64,000 bases of DNA from Nannochloropsis salina CCMP1776 (taxonomy: Eukaryota; Sar; Eustigmatophyceae; Eustigmatales; Monodopsidaceae): NCBI GenBank assembly GCA_004565275.1, contig SDOX01000183.1, positions 90,035 through 154,034 on the forward strand. The letters run 5' to 3'. The notes below the pieces were generated by a model that was given only the letters and a program-made list of their open reading frames with translations, had not been told where the DNA came from and ran no database searches. This document shows positions 53,347 through 63,074 of this stretch, one piece after another. The translations under genes were made by a program, and so were the position numbers. Position 1 is the first letter of the stretch, and every line of letters begins with the position of its first letter.

Positions 53347-55182
53347 ATGCCTGTTTCCCCACCACCTTCGTTGCCTTTGCCGGACGAGGATACCTGGTCG
53401 CTTTCAGCATTCAGGCTTCTATACCCCAAAATAAATTGCATTCGATGCAGCCTGCGCCTGGCGGGCGTATGCGATGCTGAAATACTTCGTGCCCCGGAAC
53501 GTCAATTGCGTGCCACCCTTTGCTCTGCGCAGGGTGCAGAAATAAGCCATGCCACCTGCAGAATATGTCCGCTTTGTTTGGGCATGCTACAGTCGTCAGG
53601 TGATAGAAAACTCGGCTCGGCTCTGTTAGATGCAATTTTAGCGCAAATTAAAACGAAAAAGTACGTGTTGCCGACTGCCGGTGATAGCCCTGACATGACA
53701 CAACATAAAAGTACCACCGACCCTATCAGTGAAATGGTTGCTGAACACTCCAACAATCTCGTGGAGAGAAAAGTTCCATTCATCCTCGGAGTCTCACTGC
53801 CCGGTTCTGTGGCTATCCGGGACCGCGCCGCCCTTGAATGGGTAGCGTGCGAGCAGCAAACCGGGGGTCACCAGGACCCGGGGCGGCGCCTGGACGTGAA
53901 AGAAATCCTGAAAGCAGTCTTGGAGTCATGTTTACCGAAGCACTATCCATGCTTGTACGCGGCATCAACTCCTTCCCCTGGGGCCCTGAGAGTGGACCTC
54001 TCTTTCTGGCACGCGGGGGCCGACGAGGCGGACTACCACCAGGGTGTGCGCATTCTTATGCCGAACGCCACGGGGAAGGCCTTCAACCGTACCCGGAAGC
54101 GCCGGCGACACGAAGAGAGCAATCAGGAAAACCTCTGTAATGCCACAGTGGTAGCGCGCGTCCTACAGGCGGCCACGGGTGACCCGGACGTGCGGTCAGG
54201 CCTGGCTGTCTTTTTTGCGCGAAACCTGATGCCTCCTTCCACGCATTCGCCCACTGCGTACGCGGCGCTGGAGACGCCGGCCGTGTCCTCGGTCCAAGTG
54301 ACCCGAGAGGCAATCTTTTTGGCGGGCCGGTACCTAAAATTAAGCCGAGAGATGCCGCAGACGTTGTGGGTGGTAGAGGGGGGAAGGCGGAAGGGGAAAG
54401 CCTCGGTAGAGGAGGTAGTCGCAGAGCCCGTGCTCGATTGGACAAGCGCGACCTCGGCCGTGCTGATAGGTTCGGGCAGAGAGGACATGGACGTGAGGAT
54501 GTTGGGAAGCGGGCGGCCTTTCCTCCTCCGCGTGAACGACCCCCGGCGGATCCCGGGGAGAGAGGAGGTGGCGGGCTTGGAGGCGGCAATCAATCAGACG
54601 ACGGGCCTGAACTCGGAAGGGGACGTGCGAGTGCACGGGTTGCGACTCTCGGACAAGCATGAAGTGAAGGCAATGCACGCAGGGGCCACGGAGAAGGTGA
54701 AGATGTACAGCTGTCGTGTTTGGGTGGGGGGCCGCGTGGACCGAGCGCTCCTGGCTACTAGTCTGGAGGGCAGCAAGGAGCTAGTGGTAGCGCAGAAAAC
54801 GCCGATCCGGGTCTTACATCGCCGCGCGCTTTTGACTCGGCCTAAGGTGATCCATGAGATGCGGTGCACGGATGTGAAGGTGGTGGAGGGCGGGGAGGAG
54901 GGCGGGGAGGAAGGCGGGGAGATGGCTGTGGGAATGTACTTCACTTTGCATTTACGAACCTCCGCGGGGACCTACATCAAAGAATTTGTGCACGGAGACA
55001 TGGGAAGGACCAAGCCGAGCGTGGGCGACCTTTTGGGAGGCCTGGAGGCGGATCTATTGGCCTTGGACGTGACGGGCATCGTGATGGAGGGCGAGGAGGG
55101 GGAACGGGAGGAAGGAAAGGAACAAGAGGAGGAGGCAGGAGGAGGCGTGAAAGGTGCCGAGATAAATGGGATCGTGGTGTAA
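53347..55182 (+). CDS. PUS10: tRNA pseudouridine synthase PUS10
   Basis: About 611 residues, intronless, ATG 53347. Makes pseudouridine 54 and 55 in the tRNA T-loop. The N-terminus has a zinc site (CIRC...CRICPLC), followed by a THUMP-like region to about residue 260. The catalytic domain has GRYLKLSREMPQTLW, GSGREDMDVRMLGSGRPFL with the catalytic Asp in MDVRML, VNDPRR, LRLSDKHEVKAM and KTPIRVLHRRALL. It ends with RTSAGTYIKEFVHGDMGRTKPS, the classical PUS10 C-terminus. Two Glu/Gly-rich low-complexity inserts (GGEEGGEEGGE and a terminal EEGEREEGKEQEEE) are peculiar to this host. PUS10 is found in archaea and many eukaryotes but not yeast. Confidence 0.95.
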   Translation: MPVSPPPSLPLPDEDTWSLSAFRLLYPKINCIRCSLRLAGVCDAEILRAPERQLRATLCSAQGAEISHATCRICPLCLGMLQSSGDRKLGSALLDAILAQIKTKKYVLPTAGDSPDMTQHKSTTDPISEMVAEHSNNLVERKVPFILGVSLPGSVAIRDRAALEWVACEQQTGGHQDPGRRLDVKEILKAVLESCLPKHYPCLYAASTPSPGALRVDLSFWHAGADEADYHQGVRILMPNATGKAFNRTRKRRRHEESNQENLCNATVVARVLQAATGDPDVRSGLAVFFARNLMPPSTHSPTAYAALETPAVSSVQVTREAIFLAGRYLKLSREMPQTLWVVEGGRRKGKASVEEVVAEPVLDWTSATSAVLIGSGREDMDVRMLGSGRPFLLRVNDPRRIPGREEVAGLEAAINQTTGLNSEGDVRVHGLRLSDKHEVKAMHAGATEKVKMYSCRVWVGGRVDRALLATSLEGSKELVVAQKTPIRVLHRRALLTRPKVIHEMRCTDVKVVEGGEEGGEEGGEMAVGMYFTLHLRTSAGTYIKEFVHGDMGRTKPSVGDLLGGLEADLLALDVTGIVMEGEEGEREEGKEQEEEAGGGVKGAEINGIVV

Positions 55183-55531
55183 GGAAATGATGTCAATTTC
55201 GGTGCTTGGCGTCCTGTTGGTCCGAAGTCCAGCGAGACGAGCCTGGCATCCGCCGCAAGGGCCTCCGACAAGGCAGTACGTGCTCAATTTCAAACTCGGA
55301 TATTTCATCAAACATATACATCCTGCTTTTCAAAATCCATTTCCTCCCTTTCCCCGTCCCCTCACCCCGCGATCCTGCGTATCGAAAGCGACGGCTCCTC
55401 CCGCATCCCTTCAACCCACCCAGCAAGCTGAAAGAGGCCGACGCGTGCCAGAGGTCATTTGATCATCTCCCTGGCTCCATGCCCCCGTCTCGTCAAAAGT
55501 CGCTTGCTCTCCCCCCGCCCTTCAAAAATCT
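55183..55531. other. 349-bp convergent 3' intergenic
   Basis: Between the PUS10 and MYB stop codons. Pyrimidine-rich on the plus strand towards 55531. Nothing recognised. Confidence 0.5.
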
Positions 55532-57247
55532 TCACGTAGCTCGCTTCCTCCTCTTCCTCCCCCTCCTCCTCGCCTCTATCCTTCCTCCTGCCCCCTCCCT
55601 CCCCCTCCCTTCCCCCCCGCCTTCCCCTTTCTCCTCCCTCCGGTCGTCGTCCTCGTCCAGAGCGGCTTGATAAATGGTGGAGAGAGTGTCGTGTGCCTTG
55701 GACAACGTCTTCCTGTCGATCACGTCCTCCAACTCCAGTTCCCGCCTTTGCTTCCCCCTCCTCTTCTTCCGACAGTCTTGCGCCCTCCATTCCCGCGCTA
55801 TGGCCCCCGGTACCGCACACACGGACACCTCCGACCCGCTCCCCGCCTTCGCCTTCTCTTGCTCTGCCCGGACCCGACTGGCTCGCCGCTCCTGCTTTCG
55901 CAAAGAGCAATAGGCCTTGTTCTTCACGTCGTTCTCACTCCGGCCCGGGAAAAGCTTGGCAATCTCCACCCACCGATTCCCCAGTCGCGCCCGCACCGAG
56001 GCCAGGCGAGCTTCCTCCTCGGGAGTCCAAGGCACCAGGCCGTGGTGTTTCCGCGACGGGTTCAACTGGCAGGTCCACCGCTCGCGAACCCGCTTGCTCA
56101 GCCGTCCGGGTATCCGTTTGGCGATCTCCGACCACCGGGTCATGCCGCTCTGCACGCAGGCCGTCAGGACGGCGTCCTCCTCCCTCGTCCAGGGCCCTGT
56201 CTTCACCCCCGGCTTCAAGGTCCGCTCCCAGCGCTGGTAGCACTGGGTCTCGCTCCGCGCCCCGCGCATGAATTCCTGGGAGATACGAAGCCATTGCCGG
56301 GGACCCACGACCTGGATGCCTTCCCGGAGGCGGGCATCTTCCGCCGGCGTCCAGGGCGTGGGGACTTTGCGCTTTCGTCCTCCCACGGGGTTGGGAGGGG
56401 TCCCATGCCCTCCATTTCCCGTCCTCCCGCCTTTCTCGTCCTTCCCACCAGCTTTCCCTGATTTAAGCGTTCCATTCCCCCTGTCTGTGGCCATGTCCAC
56501 GTCCTCTTTGGCGTTCGCCTGGCACTGCAGCGCGCTAGACGAGTTTCCCAGGGCGGGAGGCCCCTCTAGTCCTTCGCGCTCAAACTCTGCCCTAGGCGAG
56601 GCAGCGGTATAGGTGAACGGGGCCACAAGTGGGGAGAGGGGTTCGGCTACACTGCTTGCCATGGGGGCAGAAAGGATGAAAGGCAGGGTGGTGGATTCGC
56701 GGCCCGGATGACCAGGCACTCGCTGCGGCGGACACACACCAGGCTTCCGATCTCCAAGGCCGAGAGCGCACGAATTTGGAAAATGGGTCCAAGGCGGGGA
56801 GGCCCTCGCCTTCCCATTCTGTCGTGCTCCTGATGGAAGGTTGGATTCCTTGTGGGCGGCATTGATGAAGACGTCACACCCGGTTGCGGTATAGGGCCAC
56901 GCTAGGCTTTCTCCCTCAGCATGCCCGCCAGCGGCGCGCACCTCTACCTCTTGTTTATCCATCGGCATGCGCGCATGATTTGGCTCCTCCACTATGCTTT
57001 GTGATTGATAAGGAAGGACTGTTCCGTGACTTTCTGCCACGGGGCCGACGTCCACAGCGCTACTTGTCCTGCTTGTTGAGGAGCTCGTCTGCGCAAGTGA
57101 GGCCTGTTCCTCCATGGCAAGGTAACTTCCCCCCTGCACTCGCGCCCCGTACCTGCTTTCTTCTTGAACGGGTACGGATAAGAAAATGAGTTTTACACTT
57201 GCTGCTTCCTGTGTCTCGCTGAGATTGGATGTCGGAAGAAGAACCAT
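55532..57247 (-). CDS. three-repeat MYB transcription factor (MYB3R-like)
   Basis: 571 residues, intronless, ATG 57247. Three tandem MYB repeats at about residues 295-450: WTPAEDARLREGIQVVG...WERTL, GPWTREEDAVLTACVQSG...WTCQL, and PWTPEEEARLASVRARLGN...AYCSL. The spaced Trp residues are present, with the third helices SETQCYQRW, LSKRVRERW and SENDVKNK. R1R2R3 order is that of animal c-Myb and plant MYB3R factors, which control G2/M genes through MSA elements; SNAPc4-like proteins are a less likely alternative. The first 280 residues are low-complexity without a known domain. After R3 comes a basic helix, and the tail is Glu/Arg/Gly-rich. It shares a 300-bp upstream region with the SGNH-like gene. 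Confidence 0.88.
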   Translation of the reverse strand: MVLLPTSNLSETQEAASVKLIFLSVPVQEESRYGARVQGGSYLAMEEQASLAQTSSSTSRTSSAVDVGPVAESHGTVLPYQSQSIVEEPNHARMPMDKQEVEVRAAGGHAEGESLAWPYTATGCDVFINAAHKESNLPSGARQNGKARASPPWTHFPNSCALGLGDRKPGVCPPQRVPGHPGRESTTLPFILSAPMASSVAEPLSPLVAPFTYTAASPRAEFEREGLEGPPALGNSSSALQCQANAKEDVDMATDRGNGTLKSGKAGGKDEKGGRTGNGGHGTPPNPVGGRKRKVPTPWTPAEDARLREGIQVVGPRQWLRISQEFMRGARSETQCYQRWERTLKPGVKTGPWTREEDAVLTACVQSGMTRWSEIAKRIPGRLSKRVRERWTCQLNPSRKHHGLVPWTPEEEARLASVRARLGNRWVEIAKLFPGRSENDVKNKAYCSLRKQERRASRVRAEQEKAKAGSGSEVSVCAVPGAIAREWRAQDCRKKRRGKQRRELELEDVIDRKTLSKAHDTLSTIYQAALDEDDDRREEKGEGGGEGRGREGAGGRIEARRRGRKRRKRAT

Positions 57248-57547
57248 TTACAACTGGAGCCCTTTCGACAAGGAGTAGCCGGATACTAAGACCTGCTAAA
57301 AGCGACATGTGTAACACACATTTGTAACGCGACGCAACATCCCCCTTCCCCCGCCTGTTCCAAAGATGCAGCGTGTGGTGCATAATTTCCCTCGTCTCAC
57401 CCTCTCCCAAGATGCCACGCACAGTCCTTGGCCCAAGCCTCCGGGCGTCCAAGCTCGCCTAGCCCTGAGGATACGACGAGCAGAGAGCGCCCCCGCTCCT
57501 TCCTTCCTCCGACCCGAATTTCTGACCTCACGCACACTACCGACAGC
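57248..57547. promoter_or_regulatory. 300-bp region shared by divergent MYB and SGNH-like genes
   Basis: Distance between the two start codons. Presumed bidirectional promoter; no named element seen. Confidence 0.4.
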
Positions 57548-59871
57548 ATGTCCGCGTACCATGCTTATATGCCCGTGGCACCTTCGGAGCAGGACGCTTC
57601 GCATCGTCCACCCATCGAGGAGGCGTCCGAAGATGTGGTCTCTATTTTCGAGGTGAGTCGTGAGGAGTAGCTACCTCTTGCATCAATATGGGCCTTCCCA
57701 TTCTACAATTCGCGATACAGGAAAAAAAGAGACTTTTCGCTGCATGCGTGATGATAGTATATGCTGCAACGCTAATGATCTATTTCACTCGCTTGTGTTG
57801 TCTCAGAGGCCTCTTTTCTTGTAATTTGACCGTTGATTGGTCGTAGCTCTCTTCAATGCCACTTTTATCACTGAGAATGAAGTCTACATAGCTTAAACAC
57901 TCCTGCATTCATCATACGAATTCACGCAAATACGCAGGAGACCCGAGTCTATGATGGATTTCCTGATGATCTCCGCCCCTTACTCGACGATTCCACAATT
58001 GGAATGAAAGGTTTGGCCGCCCCTACCACCGTCGCCACAGGCCGGAAGACAACCTCTATCGAGAAAGCAGATGTTAATGTCTCAGGCACTGGGTCATTCG
58101 GAACACTCTGTTCGGACCGACGTCCTTCGATACGAAGATTTCATATCCTTACAAGTCTTCTCCTTCTCGGCCTCACATCCGTCCTATTATTCCAAATTGG
58201 TCCACTTGCTCAGCGTGAAATGCGCGGCCACGACGAATCAACGCCTGGTCTTCCTGCACTCGTCTGGAAGAAAATCACAGAAGGCCTCTCTTTTTCCAAT
58301 ACCAGCGTATCTCCGTATGACCCATTGATTTATTCATGGGCAGGAGAACCACACGAATTCATGAAGACGTTGAAAAAGAGCCAGGCCGCAGTGAGCGTAG
58401 CCCGCCAGGCCCTTTGGAATGCGCGACAACCCCATTCTGAAGCCATTTTCCCCCATGTCAAGGTGTGGAATGAGGAGCATCTCATCAAAAAGTTCAATCG
58501 GGTACTTTTGGAGCAAAAGCCGTTCGTCATCGGCGTAATGGGTGCCAGCGTGCCAGCTGGTAGTGATACACGCTTCAACGAGTCATTTTCTGTGGTGTGG
58601 AAGGAGCTAATGCACGACACCTTCACCATGGCAGGTGTTCCACTGGTGCTCCGAAGTGACGGCATGGGATGGACTCCCTTTCAACCAAGCTACTTCTGCG
58701 TGGAGGAGATGGTCGGGCCGAATGTAGACATGGCGGTGTGGGGGTTTGAGACGACCGAAGAGAATGACGGCGACTTGGAGCAGCTCATTCGCTCCTCCCT
58801 TTTGCTGCCTAGCCAGCCGCATATCCTTGTGTGCAGTCCCTTGGGAGGCGAGGCCCTCGGAGCACGGACGGATCCCGCTTTCGCACCTTGGGTGGTGCCC
58901 GGCACCGACCCCTACAGGGACAGCGGCTTTTCCTTCGCGAGCCACAATTTGACGCATTCCTTCATGTCCTTGAATCACCTCCCGGAGTACCAATCCCAGC
59001 GGTTGCACGTGACTGGCGACACCGCGGACCCTGCGGGTCGGTCGTCGAGCCAAGGCGGCCACCGACTCCGCGCCGAAATTCTGGCATGGACATACCTAGG
59101 ATTCTTCGAAAGCGCCTTGGAAGAGGTGCACGCCTTTGTCGCAGCCAACGAGGGCGATTTGTCCCCCTTGCTCCCTGAGCTCCTGCCCCTCCCTCCACCG
59201 ATGCACTGCCCCCCCGCCTTGTGCGAAAAAAAGTGCCAATGCGCCACTACTTTCGAACCCCGCATAGGCAGCGGCTTACGAGACCACCTCGTCCACCCCA
59301 GGGATGTGCCAGTCGTCACAAACACCGGGGAGACCGTGGCCGACGCGATCAAAACGTGGCATGAGCAGACGTACACCAGTGACCTTGCCGCACCGGACAC
59401 AGAATTGGTAAAAGATATGAATTACTTGGATGGAAAGTACGTGTTCCAGGCAGGAGAAAGCGCAGGACCCATATGTTTCCAGTTTACCAGCAGCATGGAG
59501 AACCATGTTGTTGCATGCTCCGCGCCTAAGAGCGCATCCCTGTGCTCGGGCGGGGCGGTGTGGAAAGTGGACGGGCAAAATATTGGGTGCCTTGACCACG
59601 AGGCTGCCGTAGCTACCGGTCTGCCGACCGTAAAAAGCCCTTGCTGGATTACGGATAAAAAAATTCCGGCTGGCAAACATTCATTTGAAGTGGAGCGGCC
59701 CGTAGACAGCAATGGGGACAAAGGTAAGTTTTCCGCCGTGGCCAAAAAGTCGTATGTCCGGGAAAAGAGGGTGCTTTCGTTTCCATTATGCAGTGTTACG
59801 TAATTCGTATCTTACGTATACTCATTACAGGAGGCTTGCCCATCACAATTTCTCATTTGATTTGGTGGTGA
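57548..59871 (+). CDS. type II membrane protein with SGNH-hydrolase-like lumenal domain
   Basis: Exons 57548-57652, 57938-59723 and 59831-59871, all GT/AG and in phase. The last adds only GLPITISHLIWW and stop. About 643 residues. A 90-residue cytosolic tail precedes one membrane span (FHILTSLLLLGLTSVLLFQI), giving N-in/C-out topology as in Golgi enzymes. The lumenal domain has VIGVMGASVPAGSDTRFNES, resembling block I (GGS-x-TAGHD) of an SGNH-type family seen in stramenopile membrane proteins. It also has HILVCSPLGGE, DTRF-type Asp and SLNHLPEY with His. A Cys-rich region (CPPALCEKKCQC) and a C-terminal beta-rich part with paired Cys follow. An esterase or glycan-modifying role in the secretory pathway is inferred. 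If intron 2 is retained, the protein instead ends in a 28-residue alternative tail. Confidence 0.7.
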
Positions 59872-59946
59872 GGTTTTTCAAGGGGCAAAGGACAGCGCGA
59901 AGCAAGACCACAAGGTTTTGTAAGGGCAAAAGATGGTGACTCCTGG

Positions 59947-60114
59947 TTAGCTTTGAAAATGCTTGGGCAGCATGTCAAACTGTCGATAAATTCGTAAAAT
60001 GTCATTCTGTCGGCGCTCGTCCTTTTCTAGGTAGTTCTTCAGGTCGTTGTTGAGGTAGTTTTTCTTCTTTGGCGTCGGCGGCAGGACGTGCTTAAGGGCA
60101 ATCCACAGCGTCAT
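59947..60114 (-). CDS. unrecognised 55-residue small protein
   Basis: ATG 60114 to TAA 59947, with an in-frame TGA upstream of the ATG. The product is compact and charged: MTLWIALKHVLPPTPKKK, then NYLNNDLKNYLEKDERRQND and ILRIYRQFDMLPKHFQS. The Pro/Lys hinge followed by an amphipathic helix, absence of low complexity and even codon use make it look real. It is not a family I can name; small mitochondrial assembly factors have this general look. Upstream on the same strand there are plausible splice sites (acceptor TTTTTCCTGTAG, a 19-nt segment, donor GTATGT near 60160-60195), so it may be the last exon of a longer gene. It sits 75 bp from the SGNH-like gene's stop and 200 bp from the F-box gene's start. 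Confidence 0.45.
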   Translation of the reverse strand: MTLWIALKHVLPPTPKKKNYLNNDLKNYLEKDERRQNDILRIYRQFDMLPKHFQS

Positions 60115-60313
60115 CAGCTTCAAAGTCCCCCCTCAAGTGCTTCCGAAGACTTTAGACCTTGCCCGGCTCTTACATACCCTGCTTGCTGCACAAGATCTAC
60201 AGGAAAAAGTGTTGTTGGTCAGAAGACGGAAGCATTGAAGTCGATCACGTTATCAGGGCTTCATAGCCCGTAATCAGATCAAATCTGGGCGGCACAGACT
60301 GGGCAGTGCCTCC

Positions 60314-62124
60314 ATGACTACAGCCTACGCCGGAGCCGCCCTGCGGTGGGCTTTTCAAACGCTAGATTTGCGAAATGAGGTGGTCGGTGTCATGGAAGAA
60401 ATGCTGTCGACAATCGAGGTACGTCTCATATTACTAAGATTGCATTAAAAACGAGTAGATTGAGATTAGGCCTGAAGAGGCGTACGGACACAACCTGGGA
60501 GAGTGGGCTTTTCTAATCCCCCCCCTGACGATACGCACACCAGCATTGGAAGCTCGTCAATGACATGGAAAATGTCCGCATGCAACTGCAGCACGAGCGT
60601 GCAGAAGTCAGTCGTTTGCAAAAAGCAGTCCAGCAGCTCGAAGCCTCAGAGGCCCAGCATACCGCGGACGCGCAAGCACTACGGTCCACAGCGCGACGTG
60701 CACGGGATCAATTCGTCAGCAATCTGGTGCTCATCTCCAAGCAACTATGTGCTACACAAGAGCAGGCAAAAGCTGAGGTGGCGGCTTCAACGAGGGTGCG
60801 TGCCTTGGAACAAGAGTTGCAACAATCGAAGCTTGCTTTGCTGAGAGCGCAGCAAGGCCTCAAGCGGATGGGGGAAAACGATCAATCTGCGGACATAGAA
60901 GCGGGCAAAGATGAGCGTTTAAAAAATGAAAATGTTAATATCGGGGAAAGAGACATGGCGGTTCGGAAACCTCCGGGTACCACGCGCGCCCCCGTCTACC
61001 CCCCCTTGACCTCTCCACAGCCCGTCTCCCCGCCTGCCTCCGACTCCTGCATCTCGCTGACCGTCCTGGGCGAACCCTTGATCCTCCACATCTTCAGCTT
61101 CTTGAATGCACCAGACGTGTTGGCCGTGTCGGAGGTGTGCCAGACGTGGCACTCTCGAATCGGTGCCATGTTTGGCAGCGAGGAGCAAGGGGCCCGGGAG
61201 GAGGGGGAGGCGGGGCGAGACGCGTGGAAAAGCGCCGAGGATGCGATGCCTCTGTCCGAACCAAGGACGGAGATGTCTAGAGGCAGTGAAAGCGGCCTCC
61301 CTCTGCCCGTGGCGCCCTCGTCTTCGTCCTCGTTCCTGAAGAGCTACGGGCATCGGCTGTTGGGGGGCCAGGCGGCAGACGTCCTGTCTTCCTCCCTTTC
61401 GTCCTTCTTGCCACCGCCATCACGCGCTGCTGCTACTGCACGCTCCCTGCTTGGGTCGTCCGATGGCGGCAGCGGTGCCAGCGCGGGAGGAAGCAGCCGC
61501 GGACCGGTCCTCTCGGAACGGGTAGCCGCCTCCCTCTCCAGCAAGTTGTCGAGTGCGGAGCTAAAGAGCATTTTGGCACTCACGGAGCGTGTGAAAAAGA
61601 TGGAGTCCTTGGTGGCCCAGTTTCAAGTAGAAAATGAGAACGCTTGGGCTCGGTTGGAAGGGGCAGAGGTGGCGCATAGGCTGGTGCTGGAAAAGCTCAA
61701 AGAGGCGGAGACGGAAGCCACACTGGCCGGTGAACGAGAGCAAGCCGCGACACGACAGCGGGACTCCGACCAAGAAGTGATTGGTTTTCTGGACGGGAGG
61801 GTGCAGGACCTGGAGAAAGGTTTGGAGAGGACGGTGGCCAGGCTGGGGGCGGTCAATGAGGAGGCCACACGCGACAAAATGCAGCTGCAAGATCAAGTGC
61901 GTGTTTTGCAAGACTTGCTCAACTTTGAACGACGTAATGCTGAAGAGGACAAGGCACAGTGGCGGGAGCACAAGAGGATACTGGCTAAGGAAGTAAAGAG
62001 TCTGCGAGGAGAGGTGGTGATGCGGCAAAAAGAGCGAGACGAGTATCGTGATGAGGCGCGGTACTTAAGAGTTGGTGGCGGGAGCTGGGGTCGAAATGGG
62101 TTCAGTGGATTGAACAAAAAATAA
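60314..62124 (+). CDS. F-box protein flanked by coiled coils
   Basis: Exons 60314-60418 and 60544-62124 join in phase 0 (STIE-HWKLVNDMENV). About 561 residues. Residues 40-145 form a coiled coil, then a Pro-rich hinge. Next comes an F-box at about 205-245: LGEPLILHIFSFLNAPDVLA, then VSEVCQTWHSRI, with the L-P-like, I-F-x-F-L and C-x-x-W pattern that binds SKP1. A Ser-rich low-complexity region precedes a long coiled coil from about residue 350 to the end (ALTERVKKMESLVAQFQVEN onward). No LRR, Kelch or WD40 substrate domain is present, so the coiled coils probably do the recruiting or oligomerise. An SCF ubiquitin-ligase role is inferred from the F-box alone. Confidence 0.78.
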
Positions 62125-63074
62125 AAAGTCTGGAGCAGTCGCCGAGGATCCTAAAATGACTGTTTGCCACCTTTGTACAGAATAAAACACAAAGAAATCA
62201 TAAACGGGAAGACACTGCGAGCTCGTTCAAATTCAAATGCAGCAACGCAATTTATCTGACAAGTATGGTTGCTGTGCCCATAGCACAGGCCTCGACAATT
62301 TATCCATCAATATCTGTCAGCAAGGTGTGTCTGAGAGTAAATTTTGACCACGTCTCACGGCCAGCTAAAAAAAGTTACCCGTACCGCCCTCAGTCAAACG
62401 CTATGGCTTCGTGCCATCTCCTGTGTTCCTCGTCTATACACATTTTGTCTGCCTTGGCATCACATTGTAAATTTTATTACTTTGGGGACCTTATTCGTAA
62501 AGCCTGGTGCTTTTTCGCTCATCACAACAGAAGAAAAGCTAATAAGCAGAAAAACTCACAACTTCAGGGGGGTGCAGGGTGCACGAGAGTATCTCATTGC
62601 TCACTTACGTTCTGTAAAGTCATTTCCTTCACTGGCTGTATATGTCCCAAAAACATCTTAATGATGGGTGAGATGGAAAAATGACCCGAAAATGTGCATA
62701 ATACTCACAGTCTTAAGGACATTCCAGCTGGGAACGCAGACCAACGGCTCGGAACTTTGGCGCCAAGTTCGCTAATTCCGAGACCACGCCGGCTTGCGTG
62801 CGTGTCAGAGTTTTCCAACCTTCGTCAGCGTCCAAGCCTTTGCCACAACGGAGCGGGAGGGCTTCCTTCACCAAAGCGATAATCCATGCATGAGTTATGG
62901 GATTTGGTGTACAATCAAACATTTCAATCCTCGGTAACGATATTCTGCCTCTATTTTCTCCTTCAGGACGCGATCATTGCGGTATTTGTTTTAGGGCTCT
63001 ACCACCTCGAATACGCTGCAAATACAGAGTAATTTTCAATCTTTCGCGCAACAATTGGGAATTCTTCTAGAAAT
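62125..63074. other. intergenic, 950 bp
   Basis: F-box gene 3' end and promoter of the last gene; a CCTTCAG acceptor-like site near 62967 may end a 5' UTR intron. Short minus-strand frames at 62713-62922 look partly protein-like, but no start, splice or family evidence supports them. Confidence 0.45.

Noticed and set aside
62713-62922. Minus-strand 69-codon frame and opposing plus-strand 62-codon frame
   Set aside because: Both strands look partly coding, which usually means neither is; a GTGAGT-like site at 62702-62707 on the minus strand is not matched by a convincing exon.
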